From JAPULR01 sp965238215 (GTDB lineage Bacteria; Chloroflexota; Dehalococcoidia; Lucifugimonadales; GCA-2712585), in assembly GCA_965238215.1 (NCBI GenBank), contig OZ250180.1, positions 930,001 to 994,000 of the forward strand: a DNA stretch of 64,000 bases. The letters run 5' to 3'. The translations under genes and the position numbers were made by a program. Shown here piece by piece: positions 1 to 8,700 of this stretch; position 1 is the first letter of the stretch; every line of letters begins with the position of its first letter. The notes under the pieces were generated by a model that saw only the letters and a list, made by a program, of their open reading frames with translations, did not search any database and was not told the origin of the DNA.

Positions 1-1702
1 CCTCGCGGGGAACAATAGCGAGCAAAATGATGTTGGTCGTCGGAAACGGCACTCCAAGAAAATCTTCATGGATACGAGCTATATCCTCAATGAAGCCCGG
101 TATATCTTCTCCCGGTGAGAACGGATCGTTCGAAAACACCCAGACGTTTACGTCCCCGGCAAGCGGCAGTGAAATGACAGAGGTTTGTGTGAAGTTGTTG
201 TCTAGGAGATCTTCGTAAAGCTTGAGATTCAGCATTTCGCTGACCGCTGTGATAAACGCCGCCTCTTCATCATCAATCCCATCCGAGACCCAAGCCTTGC
301 TGCCCAGAAAGTGAAGACCTTCAAGCCCAAGGGGGCCTCGAGCTATCTCGGTCAGGGATCCAACGAGATACCCTAGCAGACCGTCATCAACGTTGGCGAT
401 GAGGTCTCCCAAAGAATCGGGGTAATTCAAGGCTAGCCTAACGAATTCAGCATCAGTTACGCCATCACTGAACCAGGATTGGTTTACCTTTGACCATGCC
501 AGCTCCAAGCCTGACTCTGCGATATTCTGCATTACGCGCAGTGTTTCTATTTCAGTCTCGTCTAAACCATCAATTGTCCAGGGGTAGCTTACTAATAGCT
601 TACTCAACTCCTTGTCTGCATCTGCCACAAAAAACAGCGCATCAAGAACCTGATATTCGTCTTGAGACACACCGTCGTTAACCCAGGGGGAATTAAACAC
701 TGCTTTCGCTACTTCCAGGTCTTTCCGCCCAAGCTCAAGGGCAATATTAAGTAAATCACTGTGGGTTAGACCCTCATGGGCTACAAGCCACGGTAGGTCG
801 AAAACTGCACTTGCCAGGTCTGGGTCTAGCGTCGCCAAATCACCGAATGCCCAGAGATCCCCCCAAATGTCGGATGTCGGACCCTCCGCAAACCACGAGC
901 TCCCTACAATCTCCTTTGCCAATTCTAGGTCTATTCTGGCTATAGTATTTATTATGTCCAGTCCATACCAGTCAAACCAATCAATAGCTATATCTTCACC
1001 TTCGCTGGACGGCTCATGGTGAATGTCTGGACCTTCGGCGAACCAGGGAAGCACGGCGATAGTTTCGCCCAGATCCGTGTCCAAAAGCCAGATGTCGATC
1101 ATCCAATATGCTGCGTCGGAATAAAACCTCTGATAGTGTGACGAATTATCCAACCATGGAACAATTTCGGAGAGCCGGTTTCGGGCGTCCGCCTCGGACA
1201 GAGGCTCAGGCGTCGGCTCCGGTGTTGGTTCTGGTGTCGGCTCAGGCGTTGGTTCCGGCGTTGGCTCCGGCGCTGGTTCTGGTATCGGCTCAGGCGTTGG
1301 CTCAGGCGTCGGTTCCGGTGTGGGCGTAGACACCGGTGACGGCTCCGACGTGGGTGTGGGCGTAGGCGTTGGTTCCGGCGCTGGTTCCGGTGTGGGCGTT
1401 GGTGTCGGAACCGGCTTTGGGGTCGGCGTAGGCTCCACGGTTGACTCCGGTGTACGCGTCGGCGTCGGCGTGGGCTCCGGGGTTGGCTTCTGGGTAGGCA
1501 CCAAAGTTGGCTCCACTGTTGGGGGTGCAGTTGGCTCCGACGTGACAGAGGACGCCGACGTCGATATTGGTTTTGGAGTGGGCGGGTTACTCGGCTCGGC
1601 CGTGGCCGTAGGCGGGGTATCAAGACCGCATCCCGGCAGTAAAACAAATGCCAGCAGACACAACGTGCCGATTCCGGCGATTAACTTCTTGGACCTTCCC
1701 AT
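1..1702 (-). CDS. Large lipoprotein with Pro/Thr/Glu linker and W-x-DG repeats, 3' end beyond window
   Basis: The minus strand is open from an ATG at 1702 through the window edge, giving 567 residues without a stop; the C-terminus lies outside. Residues 1-25 form a lipoprotein signal (SKK, hydrophobic core, LLPGC with Cys25), so it is probably anchored outside the membrane. Next comes a linker of roughly 110 residues dominated by TPEP and TPTP units. The remainder is acidic and carries about six degenerate modules of 37-45 residues, each with an aromatic turn such as W-F-x-D-G-V or W-V-N-D-G-V followed by an acidic helix. I do not recognise the family. The last visible segment could begin a peptidase-like domain, but no HExxH motif is seen before the edge. 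No other gene in the window carries this module. Confidence 0.8.
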   Translation of the reverse strand, partial: MGRSKKLIAGIGTLCLLAFVLLPGCGLDTPPTATAEPSNPPTPKPISTSASSVTSEPTAPPTVEPTLVPTQKPTPEPTPTPTRTPESTVEPTPTPKPVPTPTPTPEPAPEPTPTPTPTSEPSPVSTPTPEPTPEPTPEPIPEPAPEPTPEPTPEPTPEPTPEPTPEPLSEADARNRLSEIVPWLDNSSHYQRFYSDAAYWMIDIWLLDTDLGETIAVLPWFAEGPDIHHEPSSEGEDIAIDWFDWYGLDIINTIARIDLELAKEIVGSSWFAEGPTSDIWGDLWAFGDLATLDPDLASAVFDLPWLVAHEGLTHSDLLNIALELGRKDLEVAKAVFNSPWVNDGVSQDEYQVLDALFFVADADKELSKLLVSYPWTIDGLDETEIETLRVMQNIAESGLELAWSKVNQSWFSDGVTDAEFVRLALNYPDSLGDLIANVDDGLLGYLVGSLTEIARGPLGLEGLHFLGSKAWVSDGIDDEEAAFITAVSEMLNLKLYEDLLDNNFTQTSVISLPLAGDVNVWVFSNDPFSPGEDIPGFIEDIARIHEDFLGVPFPTTNIILLAIVPRE

Positions 1703-1747
1703 ATCAATGAGCATACAGCACTTGATCACACGGAAAGAACCCCATCC

Positions 1748-2191
1748 TTACCGGATGAGCGTCTCTCGTGGCCGCCCTCCCTCCGCTGTTCCCGCACAAC
1801 GAAACCCTCCCCTTACCCCCCAACCCCCTAATCCGCCAGCGGCCACCAACTCCGACCCCCTCATCACCTCATCCCGCGTAACCAACGGCACGTCATGCAC
1901 AACGCTGGTGGCCGCGATGATCTCGTCCGCCGGGTCGCCCCTGAAATCCAAACGCGTCGACGCCAACGCAACCGCAAGGTCAATCGGCCACACGTGAACT
2001 CGGCTCAGCACGCGCAACACCTCCCGGTCATCAAGGTCCAGTTCCACCCGACCCAGTTGGACCAGCTTCGCCAACTCCCACAAGACAATCGACGACACAG
2101 ACCACCTGCTCCGAGCCAATAGATTCCGTTCGTTAGGCCTCAGCTCGCCGCTCACCGCGAAGATGAGCATGTGCGTATCAAGATTGACCAT
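1748..2191 (-). CDS. vapC: PIN-domain toxin (VapC-like ribonuclease)
   Basis: A 147-aa PIN-domain protein. The expected acidic residues are present: Asp5 in NLDTH, Glu39 in WELAKL, Asp86/Asp89 in the GDPADEIIAATS segment and Asp107 in VTRDE. PIN toxins of this type cleave RNA in a Mg2+-dependent way and are neutralised by a cognate antitoxin. The start overlaps the end of the upstream antitoxin gene by 14 bp, the usual coupled arrangement. The Gly-rich tail after about residue 115 is longer than is typical and may be non-conserved. The family call is secure; the RNA target cannot be deduced. Confidence 0.88.
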   Translation of the reverse strand: MVNLDTHMLIFAVSGELRPNERNLLARSRWSVSSIVLWELAKLVQLGRVELDLDDREVLRVLSRVHVWPIDLAVALASTRLDFRGDPADEIIAATSVVHDVPLVTRDEVMRGSELVAAGGLGGWGVRGGFRCAGTAEGGRPRETLIR

Positions 2192-2402
2192 CCGCGTCCC
2201 AACGGAGGCCCGTCGTGAAAACGTCCCCTCTCACTTTCAGCTTGTGCCGCAGACTGCCAATAAGGTCAGCTTGCCCGCTGTCATAAGGAAGCACCCGCGC
2301 CACCGGCTTGCCCCGCTTCGTGACCACCAGGCCATCGGCGTCCAACTGGTCCAACAACGCCAGACACTGCTCTTTGAACTTCGCCGCTCCAATCCGCTTC
2401 AT
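2178..2402 (-). CDS. Phd/YefM-type antitoxin
   Basis: A 74-aa protein with the N-terminal Phd/YefM layout: a start like MKRIGAAKFKEQCLALLDQL followed by the VVTKRGKPVARVLP strand that is nearly diagnostic of the family. This half binds DNA and dimerises, and the short C-terminal tail is expected to wrap the toxin. A GGGAGG ribosome-binding site precedes the ATG. About 40 bp upstream lies the 8-bp palindrome GACTAGTC (2441-2448), a candidate autoregulatory operator. It is co-transcribed with the PIN toxin. Confidence 0.88.
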   Translation of the reverse strand: MKRIGAAKFKEQCLALLDQLDADGLVVTKRGKPVARVLPYDSGQADLIGSLRHKLKVRGDVFTTGLRWDADGQS

Positions 2403-2835
2403 AAGTGCGCCTCCCTACTCTGTATCTAGACACATCATACGACTAGTCACTAAATATGTTCATATTTCCTCTCTCCCTTCCCTCTCTTCCCCCGTAGGGG
2501 CGTCCCTCGTGGGCGCCCTCCCCTCCCGTGTCCTCGCGGATGCGGGGACCCATCCCCGTCCCCCCCGCTCACAGCCCGCCCCCCATGAAAAGGGGCGACC
2601 CCCCTCATATCCCCTACAAGACCCCGATCCCAACCGTCATTCCGGCAAAAGCCGCGGAATCCAGCCCTCGTCATACATCCATTTTCATCGCCTTATGTGG
2701 CCTTTCTTGGCCATAGTGCTTCTGAGTAGCACAGCGACGAAGAATCTAACCCGTGCCATCGCGCACCATCTTCCTGCGCCCCCTCCCCAAACTGCCATCC
2801 GCCCATTGCCCAAATTCCCCACCTCCTGATACCCT
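2403..2835. repeat. Intergenic cluster of short interspersed repeats
   Basis: No gene is visible. The stretch holds one copy each of several families that recur through the window: a 'gtaggggcgtccctcgtgggcgcc' type element near 2495, a 'cctcgcggatgcggggaccc' type element near 2531, and an element near 2680-2750 that shares long identity with 28120-28190 and 12290-12360 (it contains 'tggcc..tccttggcca'-like arms). All are in the same orientation as elsewhere outside the 31.7-40.1 kb block. Confidence 0.75.
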
Positions 2836-2937
2836 CCCCCCATGCCCTCGCTAAGCTCATCAACATCCAAGAGCACGACCTATAGCTCAGATGATACTTT
2901 ATACCAATCAATCTCCACTCATATCCGCAAAAAGGAA

Positions 2938-3069
2938 AAAACGAGAAACGAGATCAAATCAGCCGAATCCACGCCTGTTTTAATCCAATCCTCCCAATTC
3001 TCGTTTTCCAAAACGAGTCAACCCCACGCCTGGCAACCTCAAAACGAGTGGCTCGTTTCCCCACTCGTT
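2938..3069. promoter_or_regulatory. Cluster of AACGAG/CTCGTT inverted repeats, candidate operator array
   Basis: Five or six copies of the hexamer AACGAG or its complement fall within 130 bp. Two pairs form perfect inverted repeats: CTCGTTTT-CC-AAAACGAG at 3000-3017 and AAAACGAG-TG-GCTCGTTT around 3041-3058. Further single copies lie near 2940-2953 and at 3063-3069. The cluster ends about 85 bp before a TATAAT box (3154-3159) and 120 bp before the SDR gene at 3190. This suggests a repressor or activator binding array; no regulator gene is adjacent. Confidence 0.5.
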
Positions 3070-3153
3070 CCCAATCCTACGTCTCACTGCGACAATTCCC
3101 CCTCCCCACCGACACAGACAACCCCCCACTACCCACCCACACCCCATTCACCC

Positions 3154-3159
3154 TATAAT
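3154..3159 (+). promoter_or_regulatory. -10 promoter box (TATAAT) for the SDR gene
   Basis: A perfect TATAAT lies 31 bp before the ATG of the SDR gene at 3190. The expected -35 region is C/A-rich with no good TTGACA, which fits an activator-dependent promoter or one governed by the repeat cluster just upstream. The same CCCTATAAT context precedes the hydantoinase-like gene at 10597-10602. Confidence 0.5.
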
Positions 3160-3189
3160 GTCCCCAATCCAGCCCATAGGAGAAAAACA

Positions 3190-3927
3190 ATGCGCCTGAA
3201 AGGCAAAGTCGCCCTCATCTCCGGCGCCGCCCGCGGCATGGGCGCCACCGAAGCCCGACTCTTCGCCAAAGAAGGCGCCAAAGTCGTCCTCGGCGACATC
3301 CTCCATCAACAGGGTCAAGCCGTAGCCGCCGAAATCAACGACGCCGGCGGCCAGGCCCTCTTCGTCCCCCTCGACGTCACCGGCGAAGACAGCTGGCGCG
3401 ACGCCGTAGACGCTGCCGTAGAACGCTTCGGCAAGCTTAACGTCCTCGTAAACAACGCCGGCATCCTCGTCCGTGAAGAACTCGAAGAAGGCACAGACCA
3501 CGGCTGGGACAGCACCATGAACGTCAACGCCAAGGGCGTCCTCCTCGGCATGAAGCTCGCCGTCCCAGCCATGCGCAAGGCCGGCGGCGGCTCCATCATC
3601 AACATCTCCTCCATCTCAGGCATCGTCTCCCTCGGCTACCCCGCCTACAACGCCTCCAAGGGCGCCGTCCGCCTACTCACCAAGAACGTCGCAATGCAGT
3701 ACGCCGACCAAAACATCCGCATAAACTCCATCCACCCCGGCGTTATCAACACCGACATGATGGCCGGTGACACCCGCTCCGACGAAGACTGGGACCGTCT
3801 CATCCCCCTTGGCCGCTTCGCCGAACCCATCGAGATCGCCTACGGCGCCCTCTTCCTCGCCTCCGACGAGTCCTCCTTCATGACCGGCAGCGAAATGGTC
3901 ATCGACGGCGGCTTCACCGCCCAATAA
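3190..3927 (+). CDS. Short-chain dehydrogenase/reductase (SDR), classical type
   Basis: A 245-aa NAD(P)-dependent oxidoreductase of the classical SDR family. The cofactor glycine motif is SGAARGMG (residues 11-18), NNAG is at 88-91, and the catalytic set is Ser140, Tyr153 and Lys157 in the YPAYNASKG segment. The end FMTGSEMVIDGGFTAQ is typical of the family. The ATG at 3190 is chosen because AGGAG lies just upstream and all family motifs follow it; the reading frame continues upstream but that part is low-complexity intergenic sequence. It resembles 3-alpha/20-beta-hydroxysteroid or cyclic-alcohol dehydrogenases, but substrate cannot be inferred. A paralogue follows at 4255. Confidence 0.92.
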   Translation: MRLKGKVALISGAARGMGATEARLFAKEGAKVVLGDILHQQGQAVAAEINDAGGQALFVPLDVTGEDSWRDAVDAAVERFGKLNVLVNNAGILVREELEEGTDHGWDSTMNVNAKGVLLGMKLAVPAMRKAGGGSIINISSISGIVSLGYPAYNASKGAVRLLTKNVAMQYADQNIRINSIHPGVINTDMMAGDTRSDEDWDRLIPLGRFAEPIEIAYGALFLASDESSFMTGSEMVIDGGFTAQ

Positions 3928-4006
3928 CCTATGTTCTATAGCAACGCATCCCCCGTAGGGGCGGTTCGCGAACCGCCCGTCCTCACCCACGCACCCAACA
4001 CCACCC

Positions 4007-4250
4007 ACGTGTCATTCTGAACGCAGCCACTCCCCCACATGTCATTCCGAGCGTAGCCACTCCCCCACATGTCATTCCGAGCGCAGCCACTCCCCCACAT
4101 GTCATTCTGAGCGTAGCGCAGCGAAGTCGAAGAATCTCGTTGTCTTCGTGCCGCTACATTTCATCTCTCCCACATGTCATACCGAGGAGCGGAGCGACGA
4201 GGAATCTCGTTGCCGGGTCCCGCCCTCCCCCACCAAACTCACCCGGAGGA
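4007..4250 (+). repeat. Tandem 30-bp units of the 'GTCATTCyGAGCG' repeat plus one full copy
   Basis: The core GTCATT begins at 4011, 4041, 4071 and 4101, an exact 30-bp period, each unit reading like 'acatgtcattccgagcg' plus a 'tagccactccccc' spacer. The last unit runs into a full-length copy ending in AGTCGAAGAATCTCG, and a fifth copy starts near 4168. Elsewhere in the window this family occurs as single dispersed copies, so this is a local tandem expansion. A GGGGCGGTTCGCGAACCGCC element sits just before it at about 3958-3980. Confidence 0.8.
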
Positions 4251-4254
4251 ATAA

Positions 4255-4995
4255 ATGCGACTCCAAAATAAAGTAGCCCTCATCACCGGCGCAGCCCGCG
4301 GCATGGGCGCCGCCGAAGCCCGTATCTTCGCCCGGGAAGGCGCAAAAGTCCTCCTGGCCGACATACAGGTGGAAGACGGACAAAGCGTCGCCCAGGAAAT
4401 CATAGAAGCCGGCGGTCAAGCCCTTTTCATAGAAATGGACGTCAGCAAACAGTCCGACTGGCAGCGCGCCATCGACGCCGCCATCTCCAATTTCGGCAAA
4501 ATCGACGTCCTGGTCAACAACGCCGGCACCATCGAGCGCGACTCCCTTGAGGAAACCACCGAGGAGACCTGGGACCACATTATGGCCGTCAACGCCAAGA
4601 GCGTCTTCCTAGGCACAAAGGCCGTCATACCCCACATGCGCGCGGCCGGCGGTGGTTCCATCATCAACATCTCCTCCATCTCCGGCATGATCTCCGTCGG
4701 ATACCCCGCCTACAACGCATCCAAGGGCGCCATACGCGTCTTCACCAAGTCCGCCGCTGTCGAATTCGCCCGCGACAACATCCGCGTCAACTCCATCCAC
4801 CCCGGGGCCATCTGGACCTCCATGTCCACCTACAAACAGCACCGCACTCGTGAGGAAAGGGCCCAGACCATCCCCATGCGAAGAGTCGGCGACCCCGAAG
4901 AAGTCGCCTACGGCGCCCTCTTCCTCGCCTCCGACGAGTCCTCCTACATGACTGGCAGCGAAATGGTCATCGATGGCGGCGCCACCGCCCAATAA
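4255..4995 (+). CDS. Short-chain dehydrogenase/reductase (SDR), paralogue of the preceding gene
   Basis: A 246-aa classical SDR with TGAARGMG at residues 11-18, NNAG at 88-91 and catalytic Ser140, Tyr153 and Lys157 at exactly the same positions as in the gene at 3190. Long blocks such as GGGSIINISSISG and YPAYNASKGA are shared, so the pair arose by duplication. It has its own GGAGGAA ribosome-binding site, and the two genes are separated by 327 bp of interspersed repeats, so they may be transcribed separately. The substrates are unknown; divergence in the C-terminal substrate loop (about residues 185-205) suggests they differ. Confidence 0.92.
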   Translation: MRLQNKVALITGAARGMGAAEARIFAREGAKVLLADIQVEDGQSVAQEIIEAGGQALFIEMDVSKQSDWQRAIDAAISNFGKIDVLVNNAGTIERDSLEETTEETWDHIMAVNAKSVFLGTKAVIPHMRAAGGGSIINISSISGMISVGYPAYNASKGAIRVFTKSAAVEFARDNIRVNSIHPGAIWTSMSTYKQHRTREERAQTIPMRRVGDPEEVAYGALFLASDESSYMTGSEMVIDGGATAQ

Positions 4996-5791
4996 CCATG
5001 TCCACCCCTAACGCCGCCCCATCCTTTCCCCTCCCCTCCCCCTTGAGGGGGGAAGGTTAGGATGTGGGTGAAAACTTCCCCGCATGTCATTCCGATTCCC
5101 TCGAGGAATCTTGTCGTCGTAGCAATCCCCCGCTCCCCTCCCCTGCCCCTCCCCGTTGTCCTCGCGCATGCGGGGACCCATGCTTCTCCCCACCATTCCC
5201 CACCCAAACATCATTCCGAGCGAAGCGAAGCGGTGCCGATGAATCTCGCCGCTGGGCCACACACTCCTCTCCAACCTGAATGCCGTAGGGGCGTCCCTTG
5301 TGGGCGCCCGCTCGTCGGCCACCCCCAGTTTTGCACCATATTTGCCGTCATTCCCGCGCAGCGCCTACCCCCCTTGTCCTCGCGTATGCGGGGACCCATC
5401 CCCATCCCTCCCCCGTTTTTCCCGCACCCCACATGTCATTCCGAGCGAAGCGAAGCGGATCCGAGGAATCTTGTCGTCGTAGCAATCCCCTGCTCCCCTC
5501 ACCTTCCCCTCCCCGTAGGGGCGGTTCGCGAACCGCCCGTCCCCACCCATGCCCTACCCGTCATTCCTGCGCTTATCTCCGCCGTTCCCACACAGAGCCT
5601 GCCCCCCCTGAAGACGGGGGCGGGAATCCATCCCCTCATTCCGACCCCGACATGTCATTCTGAGCGTAGCGAAGCGGAGTCGAAGAATCTTGTCGTCATC
5701 CACTCAACCCATCCCTCTCCCGCCGTTCCCACACAAAGCCTGCCCCCTTAAAGACGGGGGCAGAATCCCATCCACTGAGGTCAACCATCCA
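4996..5791. repeat. Repeat-filled intergenic region
   Basis: About 800 bp without a convincing gene. It contains at least three 'GTCATTCyGAGCG...GAATCT' copies (near 5090, 5210, 5435 and 5650), two 'cctcgcgnatgcggggaccc' copies (5160, 5380), a 'gtaggggcgtccc..gggcgcc' copy near 5283, a perfect GGGCGGTTCGCGAACCGCCC palindrome near 5518, and two 'agcctgcccccntgaagacgggggc' hairpin elements (about 5594 and 5727). Reading frames through it produce Arg/Ser-rich peptides such as CHSERSEA that are repeat artefacts. Confidence 0.8.
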
Positions 5792-6610
5792 ATGAACTCA
5801 GCCGCCAATAAATGGCTCGCCATGGTCCAGGCCGAACACGCCCAGACCGAACGCCTCCGCGACCAGCCCAACCCCCACGACGACCACTGGCACGGCATGA
5901 CCGTCAGCTTCCGCGCCGACCCCCACCGTACCGATGACCCCCTGCTGGATCGCCTCGCCCTCGAAGTCAAACCCCACCAAACCCTCATCGATGTCGGCGC
6001 CGGCCCCGGTCGTCTAGCCCTACCCCTCGCCCTCCGTTGCCGTCACCTGACCGCCGTCGAGCCTTCCCCCGCCATGGCCCAGGCCTTCCTCGAAGAAGCC
6101 GGCAACCACAGCATCCAAAACGTCAGCCTAGTCGAATCGACGTGGGAAGACGCCCAAACTCAACCCGCCAACCTCGTCCTCTGCTCCCACGTCCTCTATA
6201 CCGCCCGGCGCATAGACCGGTTCATCGATAAACTAACCGCCCACGCCCTAGAACGCGTCCTAGTCGTCCTCTTCTGGGACCCTCCCCAGCACCGCGCCTA
6301 CCCCCTATGGCCCGACGTTCACGGCGAAAAGCGTCTCCCCCTGCCTTCCGCCCCTCAACTGCTGGAACTCCTCGACGAAATGGGCATATCGCCCCATGTC
6401 GAAGACCTGCCAACCCCCGAATTCCGCGGCTTCCAAACCGCCGACGAAGCCTGGCAACAGACCAGAGGAATGCTCTTCCTGACGGAAGGCAGCGAAAAAG
6501 ACCGCCTCTTGCGCTCCACCATAGAAGACCATCTGGAACAACGAGACGGCAAGCTTTTCCTGAAAGACTCCAAACCCATGCGCCCCCTCCTCATCACCTG
6601 GCCCCCCTAA
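5792..6610 (+). CDS. Class I SAM-dependent methyltransferase
   Basis: A 272-aa protein with a Rossmann methyltransferase signature: motif I is DVGAGPGR (residues 67-74), followed by an acidic end of strand 2 (AVEPSPAM). A VLCSHVLYTARR segment serves as motif IV/post-IV. The last 100 residues are a variable substrate region. The ATG at 5792 is preferred because the upstream in-frame residues are translated from an interspersed repeat; a weak GAGGT lies 11 bp before it. The substrate is unknown. It stands alone between two repeat-filled gaps. Confidence 0.85.
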   Translation: MNSAANKWLAMVQAEHAQTERLRDQPNPHDDHWHGMTVSFRADPHRTDDPLLDRLALEVKPHQTLIDVGAGPGRLALPLALRCRHLTAVEPSPAMAQAFLEEAGNHSIQNVSLVESTWEDAQTQPANLVLCSHVLYTARRIDRFIDKLTAHALERVLVVLFWDPPQHRAYPLWPDVHGEKRLPLPSAPQLLELLDEMGISPHVEDLPTPEFRGFQTADEAWQQTRGMLFLTEGSEKDRLLRSTIEDHLEQRDGKLFLKDSKPMRPLLITWPP

Positions 6611-7112
6611 CCCCCTTCAGCCCCACTCCATCGCTCCCCTCTCCGTGTCCTCGCGAATGCGGGGACCCATCTTCGCCCCCTCCCTAAGGGCGGTTCGCGA
6701 ACCGCCCATCCCCACGCAGAGCCTGCCTCCGTGAAGACGGAGGCCGGAATCCATCCCATCATTCCTATTAAATTAGACCCTTCACGTGCCGTTGACGCCG
6801 ATTTTGCAACCCATCCCGTAGGGGAGGTTCGCGAACCGCCCGTCCCCAGCCCCCAAACCCAACCCGTTATTCCTGCGCCCCCTCCCGCTGTTCCCGCCGA
6901 CAGCCCCCCGTCAAAACGCCCCTCCAGTGTCCTCGCGCATGCGGGGACCCATCCCCCACTCACCCAAATGTCATTCCAAGCGCAGCGAAGCGGTGCCGAG
7001 GAATCTCCTCGTCGTAGCAATCCCCCCTCCCCTTCCGTGCTACGTAGGGGCGGGTTTCAAACCCGCCCTTCATCTTGGACACATTCCTTCTGTCCTTGTG
7101 ATCGATCCTCCA
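6611..7112. repeat. Repeat-filled intergenic region
   Basis: No gene seen. Contains two 'cctcgcg.atgcggggaccc' elements (about 6648 and 6933), two GGCGGTTCGCGAACCGCC palindromes (about 6690 and 6824), one 'agcctgcctccgtgaagacggaggc' hairpin element (about 6718), one 'GTCATTCCAAGCGCAGCG' copy (about 6969) and one GGGCGGGTTTCAAACCCGCC palindrome (about 7050). The 6765-6845 stretch is similar to 29325-29400 over a longer span, a composite of the same elements in the same order. Confidence 0.75.
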
Positions 7113-8591
7113 TCACGCCAAAGACATCGGCCCATCCGAAGACTCCGCCCGTTGTCCAATGCCTCTCATCATCCTACGGATGAAAAACGCCCCCATGCAA
7201 AACGCCCCGGCGCATATCGCCAGCATCACGTAATACCCCGAGTTCTCACTAATCCCGTTCAGAAAGTCCACAAGCGGCCCGCCAAGCCGGGCCGCGGCCA
7301 ATCCCCCCACCAGTGCGAAATTCGCCATCCCCATCTGCAACGCCGCCCGGCTCTCCGACACCATGTCCGTTATCAGTGCCCGCCCCGCCGACATGAACAG
7401 CCCAACCGCCACCCCCAACACTATCCCGATCAGCACCACGTGCAACAGGTTCTGCGCCAGGAAGAACATCAGCGTCCCAGCGCCTCCCAGCGCCGACGAC
7501 ACGTATAGCAACGGCGCGCGACCCAGCCGGTCCGTCAACACCCCCGCCGGCCATAGCGTCACTATAATCGTCGCTCCCACCGCCGCCGAAAGCACCGACA
7601 CCCCCGACGCCGGGTTCTCTAGCCCCACCACGTCCTTCAAGAAATACAGCGTGTAAGCCATCAGAATCCCACCCGCCAGGGTGTAGGAGAACGCCGCCGA
7701 CAGCATCGTCAGGTTTCGCTTGGTAATCACCCCCAATCCCGCCGTAAGGGACCGCTTCTTCTTGCCCTCCACGAGCGTTGACGACGAATCCGCTCCCCCA
7801 TCAATAACCACCGGCTCCGCCCTCAACTCTTCCCTATCCTCCCGCTGCTCCGACGGAGCCCTGTCGTCTCGGACCAACGCCAGCGTCCATACCGCAGTAA
7901 TCGCCAGCACCGCCGTCGGCAGCGCCACCGCTATCCACAGCCACAGGTCCCGCGTCCCCTGAATATGATGGTCCATGATGAAACCCGTCGCCAGCACCAA
8001 GAGCACCGCCCCAGCCGCCCCGGACATCGCTCGCACCGACGATATCTTTCCTCGCTGGTTGTGCGGCACCTGGTCCTTCAACATCGCGTCATAGGGCGTC
8101 TGCGACACGTTAGCGAATAACTGCACCAGCACCGACGTCACCAGCAGGCTCACGTAGTTCGCTGCCGCCCCCACACCGACCATCAGCCCTGTGGCCACCA
8201 AAGCCCCTACCGCAATGTAGGGCCGCCGCCGCCCCCACCTCCACGTGGTCTTGTCGCTCAGATACCCCACCGCCGGCTGCACCAGCATCGCGACACCCAT
8301 CCCGATGAACGTAAGCACTCCCAGATAAGTGTTTTTCAACGACTCCGGGGCCACGTCCAACACCCGCAACGGCAGAATTATCTGCCCGAGACTCGTCGAA
8401 ATGGCCGCTAGTCCGAAGGCCAGTACACTGAAGTGGACATACCCAACCACCCCCATGCCCTTCCCGGAATCAGCATTGTCCCCCATCCCTTCCACTCCCT
8501 CCCCAACGCCATCCACCGGCGAGACCGTCGCCACACCCTCTTTATCGGTATCCACTACCCGGCTTCTATTTCCTGAAACATCTTCTTCCAT
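7113..8591 (-). CDS. MFS transporter, GPH/SLC45-like
   Basis: A 492-aa integral membrane protein with about twelve hydrophobic helices, starting near residue 48 after a soluble N-terminal extension. The loop after helix 2 reads SDKTTWRWGRRRPYI, which matches the D-x-x-x-x-R-x-G-R-R-x-P motif of the GPH cation-symporter and SLC45/SUC families. A long hydrophilic loop (about residues 235-280) divides the two halves. Probable role: proton- or cation-coupled uptake or efflux of a small solute, possibly a sugar. No catabolic genes are adjacent. The N-terminal 47 residues are atypical and the true start may be internal. Confidence 0.85.
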   Translation of the reverse strand: MEEDVSGNRSRVVDTDKEGVATVSPVDGVGEGVEGMGDNADSGKGMGVVGYVHFSVLAFGLAAISTSLGQIILPLRVLDVAPESLKNTYLGVLTFIGMGVAMLVQPAVGYLSDKTTWRWGRRRPYIAVGALVATGLMVGVGAAANYVSLLVTSVLVQLFANVSQTPYDAMLKDQVPHNQRGKISSVRAMSGAAGAVLLVLATGFIMDHHIQGTRDLWLWIAVALPTAVLAITAVWTLALVRDDRAPSEQREDREELRAEPVVIDGGADSSSTLVEGKKKRSLTAGLGVITKRNLTMLSAAFSYTLAGGILMAYTLYFLKDVVGLENPASGVSVLSAAVGATIIVTLWPAGVLTDRLGRAPLLYVSSALGGAGTLMFFLAQNLLHVVLIGIVLGVAVGLFMSAGRALITDMVSESRAALQMGMANFALVGGLAAARLGGPLVDFLNGISENSGYYVMLAICAGAFCMGAFFIRRMMRGIGQRAESSDGPMSLA

Positions 8592-8700
8592 CCCCCGTCC
8601 AATTCATCCTTACTCCCCTTGTCACAAGAGGAGGCCACAAGAATTTAAGAGAATCCGCCCCAAGTTGCAAGCGAAACATCCAATCGCGCCCATCCCCCTC

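Noticed and set aside
1099..1647. Arg/Pro-rich frame on the minus strand and Gly/Val-rich frames on the plus strand (1108-1997)
   Set aside because: They are other-frame readings of the Thr/Pro-coding repeat of the lipoprotein gene that starts at 1702.
5062..5751. Long plus-strand frames with CHSERSEA, SSRMRGP and similar peptides
   Set aside because: Made only of interspersed repeat sequence; the same peptides recur in all frames at other gaps and no ribosome-binding site or domain is seen.
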